From NCBI GenBank assembly GCA_019309245.1, contig JAFDGP010000057.1, positions 1-10,605 of the forward strand: a DNA stretch of 10,605 nucleotides. The letters run 5' to 3'. The notes beneath the pieces are model-generated. The model worked only from the letters and a program-made list of their open reading frames with translations, had not been told where the DNA came from and searched no databases. Of the stretch, positions 7,330 through 10,605 are shown one piece after another. Numbering within the stretch: the first letter of the stretch is position 1; each line of letters opens with the position of its first letter. The translations under genes were made by a program, and so were the position numbers. This stretch comes from Deltaproteobacteria bacterium (GTDB lineage: Bacteria; Desulfobacterota; Desulfobacteria; Desulfobacterales; C00003060).

Positions 7330-7341
7330 CTGCACCTTTGT

Positions 7342-7370
7342 TTGCTCATCATCGAGCGGTGTGATAATAT
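7342..7370 (+). promoter_or_regulatory. Candidate promoter for the prepilin peptidase gene
   Basis: TTGCTC (7342-7347) is followed by GATAATAT (7363-7370). The -10 could be GATAAT (5 of 6, spacer 15) or TAATAT (4 of 6, spacer 17). The -35 is poor. It lies just outside the repeat element and just before the leader hairpins, which fits a start near 7376, but the match is modest. Confidence 0.35.
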
Positions 7371-7378
7371 AACACAAA

Positions 7379-7436
7379 CAGGACCAACCGGATGCCCTGG
7401 TCCTGCAAGACAGCAGGCTTTGCCCGGCAGCGGGCA
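7379..7436 (+). other. Run of hairpins in the prepilin peptidase leader
   Basis: Three potential stems follow one another. CAGGACCA (7379-7386) pairs perfectly with TGGTCCTG (7398-7405). CTGC (7403-7406) pairs with GCAG (7412-7415), overlapping the first stem by 3 bases. TGCCCG (7421-7426) pairs with CGGGCA (7431-7436) around a GCAG tetraloop. No T-run follows. I could not match them to a known riboswitch class; the c-di-GMP-I consensus was considered and does not fit. Confidence 0.45.
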
Positions 7437-7458
7437 GCACCCGGTCTCGTGGCCACCT

Positions 7459-8238
7459 ATGGCAATTCCAATCCTTTACAAATTCTTTGTTTTTGCGTTC
7501 GGCGCCGCGGTTGGCAGCTTTCTCAATGTGTGTATCTACCGATTGCCCAACTCCCGCTCTCTGATTCGCCCACGCTCCATGTGTCCACAGTGTGGCGCCC
7601 CGATCCCGTTCTACGACAACATCCCATTGGTCAGCTACATGGTGCTCCGTGCACGGTGCCGCAACTGTTCTGCCGTGATTCCGCTGCGTTATCCAGTCGT
7701 TGAGGCGGCGTCAGGCCTGTTTGCGGTGGCTATCGTAATGCGATACGGGCTGCGTTGGGAGGCCTTAGTGCTTTACGCCTTCGTGGCCGCCTTGCTCGTG
7801 GTAACATTTATTGATATCGACCATCAAATCATCCCCAATATCATCACATATCCCGGAGTGGTCGTCGGCTTGGCCGCTTCTTTTTTTTCCGAGTTTATCA
7901 CAGTCAAGGATGCCGTTTTGGGCATTGCCGTTGGAGCCGGGATACTTCTCGTGGTCGCCCTCGGGTACTATCTTGTCACCAAAAACGAAGGGATGGGAGG
8001 CGGGGATGTGAAACTGCTCGCCATGATCGGCGCTTTTCTTGGCTGGAAGGCGGTCATTTTTACCATCTTTTTGGGCTCCGCTGTTGGCACCCTGGCTGGT
8101 CTGGCAGTCGCATTGAAAAGCCGGAAGGGACGCAAAACGGCCGTTGCGTTTGGCCCGTTTTTGAGTCTCGGGGCCTTGTTGTACATCTTTTACGGGCCGG
8201 AACTGATCAGTTGGTATGTGCATCTTCTGGGACGCTAA
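7459..8238 (+). CDS. pilD: Type IV prepilin peptidase / N-methyltransferase
   Basis: This inner-membrane aspartic protease cleaves the leader of type IV prepilins or type II secretion pseudopilins and N-methylates the new N-terminus. At 259 residues it is a full-length bifunctional form. GSFLNVCIYRLP (19-30) and the zinc-type cysteine pairs C42PQC45 and C67RNC70 mark the methylase part. FIDIDHQIIPN (117-127, D119) and GGGDVK (180-185, D183) are the two catalytic aspartate motifs. About seven hydrophobic segments are visible. The ATG at 7459 is chosen because the product then starts like the family; the frame is open back to 7123 but that part holds repeat DNA and has no other ATG. No good Shine-Dalgarno is seen. 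No pilus or secretion genes are in the window, so pilD versus gspO cannot be decided. Confidence 0.93.
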   Translation: MAIPILYKFFVFAFGAAVGSFLNVCIYRLPNSRSLIRPRSMCPQCGAPIPFYDNIPLVSYMVLRARCRNCSAVIPLRYPVVEAASGLFAVAIVMRYGLRWEALVLYAFVAALLVVTFIDIDHQIIPNIITYPGVVVGLAASFFSEFITVKDAVLGIAVGAGILLVVALGYYLVTKNEGMGGGDVKLLAMIGAFLGWKAVIFTIFLGSAVGTLAGLAVALKSRKGRKTAVAFGPFLSLGALLYIFYGPELISWYVHLLGR

Positions 8239-8241
8239 GCC

Positions 8242-9792
8242 GTGAAACCCTTTCGGCCGGGACTCCGGACGGAAATTCTGCTCAGCTTGACCCTGCTCCT
8301 CGTGGCCGCCATGGGCCTGACCGGGTTTATCGTCATGCGGCTGTGGGAAAAGGACTTGTTCGATTACGAAACGCGACAGGCCGAGACCTTGATCCGCAGA
8401 ATTCAGGCCGCCGTAGATGCACTGCCCTCAATGTCGGACCATTCCCCCAAAGCCCTTCAGGGGCGACTTGAACAAATCGCGAACTCAATAGTACCCTCGG
8501 GTATGTTTGACCAGATCCTGATCCGGACGGATCACGGCGTATTGCGCGTGGGCACCCTTCAGTCGGCACCTGTTTCCGGGCCAGAGCAGATACCGGTTTA
8601 TGTGTCAGATCTCAAACAGGAGACAGGTTTGCGTGTGAGTCGAACACAAGGCTTCCTGAACGTAACAGGGCCGCTTTTTCTGGACGGCCATCCTGTCGGG
8701 CTGGTACAGGTTCCGGTGCCGGTACAGCGAATCGTACAGCGCCTCAGGCGATCTCAACAGCTTATATGGTTTTATATCGCACTCAATGTACTGGTCCTGG
8801 TGGTTTTTGGAACCTTTGTGCTCTCAAAAATTGTTGTTCGGCCCATTAAGCGACTGGTAAATCGAGCCGATGGTTTTGTTACTGCGGATGAACCGTTCTT
8901 TTTTCCTGCCACATCTCATGGCAATGAATTGTCCCACCTGGCGGTTTCCTTGAATCGTATGGTCAAACGCCTGTCGGAAAACAGGGAGCAGATGCGAGCC
9001 CAGATCCAATCTCTGAAAGAAGCGCGGGAAGTGATCCTGCGCTCTGAACAACTGTCCTGCCTAGGTCGTCTGGCCGCCGGTATCGCCCACGAAGTAGGCA
9101 ATCCCCTGGGGGCCATCTTGGGGTATGCGGATCTACTCAAGCCCCATGTCCAAGACAATGTGGAGGCAAAAGGCTATGTGGCCACGATAGAGCAAGAAAT
9201 CTGCAGAATCAGAGACATGATTCGAGAGCTCCTTGATTTTTCGCGCTCCACCCCCGGTAAGGTCATCCCGGTCGAGGTAAACCTCGTGCTTGAGCAGGGG
9301 CTGGCGTTTTTTTCTCGCCAGAAACTGATGGCCGCCGTGGAGCTGGAAAAAGACCTCGCGCCGGATGTGGGGATGGCTTTGGCGGACGCAGAACAACTCA
9401 AGCAGGTGCTGATGAATCTGTTGTTCAATGCAGTTGATGCCATGCACGGCAAGGGTCGTATCTGTGTGCGATCGCGGTGCGGCCCAAGCGCATGCGGCAA
9501 GACCGGCCAGGCCCAGTCTCACGAGAAGGCCGTGGAAATCCTTGTCTCGGATACGGGGGCAGGTATCCCGGAGGCCGATCAAGAGCGCATCTTCGATCCC
9601 TTTTATACAACAAAGCCTGCCGGTAAAGGCACCGGACTGGGCCTTGCCGTGAGCCGCCGAATCGTCGAATCGTTCGGCGGGACCCTGACCGTAAAAAGTA
9701 TACTTGGTCAGGGAACCACCTTTATTATTACGCTAAAACCCTGGGAGGAGGCCCGCGGTATCCAAGATGACACCCAACAAGATCATCGTTGA
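8242..9792 (+). CDS. Membrane sensor histidine kinase (HAMP, NtrB-like transmitter)
   Basis: This is probably an inner-membrane two-component sensor that autophosphorylates and passes phosphate to an unknown response regulator. There are 516 residues. TM1 is about 11-34, a periplasmic sensing region about 35-172 (no domain recognised), TM2 about 173-199, and a HAMP linker about 200-250 is followed by a coiled stretch to about 270. The H-box is LAAGIAHEVGNPLGAILGYADLL with phospho-acceptor H283. The N-box is LMNLLFNAVDAM (N396), the G1 box DTGAGI (D437), the F-box FDPFYTTK (451-458) and the G2 box GKGTGLGLAVSRRIV (from 461). All catalytic residues are present. The HExxNPLxAI H-box resembles NtrB/AtoS/ZraS-type kinases, whose partners are often sigma-54 activators; this is inference. 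The GTG start lies 3 bases after the prepilin peptidase stop, with GGGA 9 bases upstream. The gene end overlaps alr. Confidence 0.93.
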   Translation: MKPFRPGLRTEILLSLTLLLVAAMGLTGFIVMRLWEKDLFDYETRQAETLIRRIQAAVDALPSMSDHSPKALQGRLEQIANSIVPSGMFDQILIRTDHGVLRVGTLQSAPVSGPEQIPVYVSDLKQETGLRVSRTQGFLNVTGPLFLDGHPVGLVQVPVPVQRIVQRLRRSQQLIWFYIALNVLVLVVFGTFVLSKIVVRPIKRLVNRADGFVTADEPFFFPATSHGNELSHLAVSLNRMVKRLSENREQMRAQIQSLKEAREVILRSEQLSCLGRLAAGIAHEVGNPLGAILGYADLLKPHVQDNVEAKGYVATIEQEICRIRDMIRELLDFSRSTPGKVIPVEVNLVLEQGLAFFSRQKLMAAVELEKDLAPDVGMALADAEQLKQVLMNLLFNAVDAMHGKGRICVRSRCGPSACGKTGQAQSHEKAVEILVSDTGAGIPEADQERIFDPFYTTKPAGKGTGLGLAVSRRIVESFGGTLTVKSILGQGTTFIITLKPWEEARGIQDDTQQDHR

Positions 9793-10605
9793 CCTGGAAG
9801 CTATCCGGCACAACTTTCTTGAGCTCAAGCGCCTGGCCGGTGCCAGTATGGGCATCATCCCGGTTATCAAGTCCGATGCCTACGGACACGGCATGATTGC
9901 CGTGGCAAAATGGCTTGAGCCTGAGCGCCCCGACTACTTTGCCGTGTTCGAACCTGCCGAGGGCCTGGCACTCAGACAGGCGGGATGCCGGACTCCGGTG
10001 CTGGTCATGATGGGCCTGGAACAGCACGACATCCCGGCGGTGGTAGACGCAAACCTCACGGTGGCGCTCTTTGACCAGGCCCTGGCTCGAGAGCTTTCCA
10101 GGATCGCCTTGAACAAAGGTCGCGTGGTTCCTGCGCACATTAAGGTTGACACCGGCATGACCCGTCTGGGCGTTCCCTGGCAAGAGGTCTCGTCATTCCT
10201 GCGGCCCCTTGTGGGCCTCCCGGGCATACGCCTGGAAGGGATATTTTCCCACTTTGCGATGTCGGATGAACTGGGCCATCCGTTTACGGATGAACAAATG
10301 GAACGGTTCCGCTCCGCCGTTGAACAGGCCGAGGCTCTGGGCGTGTGCACGACGGCGGTTCATGTTGCCAACAGCGGCGCCGTGCTATACTATGAAGCGG
10401 CTCGCCATATTGGACTCGTTCGACCCGGCATCACCCTGTATGGATCCCCGCCAGCCGCCGGATTGGATGTGCAGTGCCACCTGAAACCGGCCATGACCTT
10501 CAAGTCCCGCGTGATTCAAGTAAAAACCGTGCCGGCCGGCACCCCGGTAAGCTATGGATCGACATATATGACCCCGGGCTCCGCCACCCTGGCCACTATC
10601 CCGGT
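9767..10605 (+). CDS. alr: Alanine racemase, N-terminal three quarters (runs off window)
   Basis: This PLP enzyme interconverts L- and D-alanine in the cytoplasm and supplies D-alanine for peptidoglycan. About 279 residues are visible of a usual 360-380. VIKSDAYGHG (33-42) contains the PLP lysine K35; Ser replaces the more usual Ala or Asn after it. KVDTGMTRLG, GIFSHFAMSDE, HVANSGAV, RPGITLYG and VSYGSTY follow in family order. The window stops right after ATIPV, where the family has GYADGY, so the second catalytic tyrosine is not seen. The ATG (9767-9769) lies inside the end of the kinase gene (26-base overlap). The strong purine run GGGAGGAGG (9743-9751) is 15 bases upstream, farther than usual, and no alternative start lies between. 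The overlap suggests cotranscription with the kinase and prepilin peptidase, but no common function is known to me. Confidence 0.95.
   Translation, partial: MTPNKIIVDLEAIRHNFLELKRLAGASMGIIPVIKSDAYGHGMIAVAKWLEPERPDYFAVFEPAEGLALRQAGCRTPVLVMMGLEQHDIPAVVDANLTVALFDQALARELSRIALNKGRVVPAHIKVDTGMTRLGVPWQEVSSFLRPLVGLPGIRLEGIFSHFAMSDELGHPFTDEQMERFRSAVEQAEALGVCTTAVHVANSGAVLYYEAARHIGLVRPGITLYGSPPAAGLDVQCHLKPAMTFKSRVIQVKTVPAGTPVSYGSTYMTPGSATLATIP

Larger units (their letters stand above)
7021..7332. repeat. Inverted repeat element in divergent intergenic region
   Basis: Two diverged copies of one repeat face each other here, in the order left copy, centre, right copy. Matching blocks (left copy reverse-complemented against right copy) are: GATCTTCGTTTTTTTGGC, 18 of 18 identical (7088-7105 and 7192-7209); a CCGGATCYGC block (7061-7070 and 7231-7240, 9 of 10); and a 27-base outer block (7035-7061 and 7286-7312, 24 of 27) containing GCATCTCCGGCAA. 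CGGTGGATTTGGGC is also repeated exactly but at a different place in each copy (7075-7088 and 7316-7329). The right copy is longer, with an extra hairpin between blocks. No protein-coding potential, transposase or clear target duplication is visible. It could be a MITE-like or REP-like dispersed repeat, or a structured RNA/DNA element. Confidence 0.75.

Noticed and set aside
7021..7332. Insertion sequence remnant with transposase
   Set aside because: The inverted ends resemble terminal repeats, but no transposase fragment is readable in any frame and no flanking target duplication was found, so only a repeat is reported.
7123..7458. N-terminal extension of the prepilin peptidase
   Set aside because: The frame is open but covers the right repeat copy and leader hairpins, begins with TTG only, and prepilin peptidases start near MAIPILYKFF.
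7371..7458. c-di-GMP-I riboswitch before a pilus-related gene
   Set aside because: The conserved GGCAAACC...GGGACGCAAAGC core is absent; only generic hairpins are seen.
1..10605. CRISPR array, tRNA/rRNA genes, prophage, toxin-antitoxin or defence system
   Set aside because: No regularly spaced direct repeats, no RNA gene signatures, and every long stretch outside 6935-7458 is covered by a recognisable housekeeping-type gene.

Overview
The window looks like ordinary chromosomal DNA of a Gram-negative bacterium. It is moderately GC-rich (judged by eye), densely coded, and has no phage, plasmid or CRISPR signatures. The gene set (Lon, TsaB, Psd-PssA beside a two-subunit LeuC/LeuD of the short type, a type IV prepilin peptidase, and a HAMP sensor kinase next to alr) and the psd-pssA-leu order suggest a deltaproteobacterium / Desulfobacterota member, perhaps a sulfate reducer. 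That placement rests on remembered gene order and was not tested by a database search.

Left part, minus strand (6934 down to 1): one long probable operon, lon - tsaB - psd - pssA - leuC - leuD - leuB (leuB runs off the window). Four of its six junctions are 4-base ATGA or GTGA stop/start overlaps (lon/tsaB, psd/pssA, pssA/leuC, leuD/leuB). leuC/leuD has a 17-base gap and tsaB/psd a 77-base gap. A near-consensus sigma-70 promoter (TTGTCA, 16 bases, TATAAT) lies just upstream of lon. The operon joins protein quality control (Lon), tRNA t6A modification (TsaB), phosphatidylethanolamine synthesis (PssA then Psd) and the isomerisation and oxidation steps of leucine synthesis (LeuCD, LeuB). leuA is not in the window.

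Middle, 6935-7458: a roughly 520-base divergent intergenic region. Its core (about 7021-7332) holds two diverged, inverted copies of one repeat sequence around a small centre with further hairpins. It lies between the lon promoter and a weaker candidate promoter for the rightward genes. Three small hairpins lie in the presumed leader of the prepilin peptidase gene. This is the only part of the window not explained by well-known genes.

Right part, plus strand (7459 to the end): prepilin peptidase (pilD/gspO type), a membrane sensor histidine kinase 3 bases downstream, and alanine racemase (alr, truncated by the window end) overlapping the kinase gene by 26 bases. The three are probably cotranscribed, but no shared pathway is evident. 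No response regulator for the kinase is in the window.

I found no convincing new multi-gene system. The repeat element and leader structures in the divergent region, the heavily overlapped mixed-function operon and the partnerless kinase are the points worth a second look.
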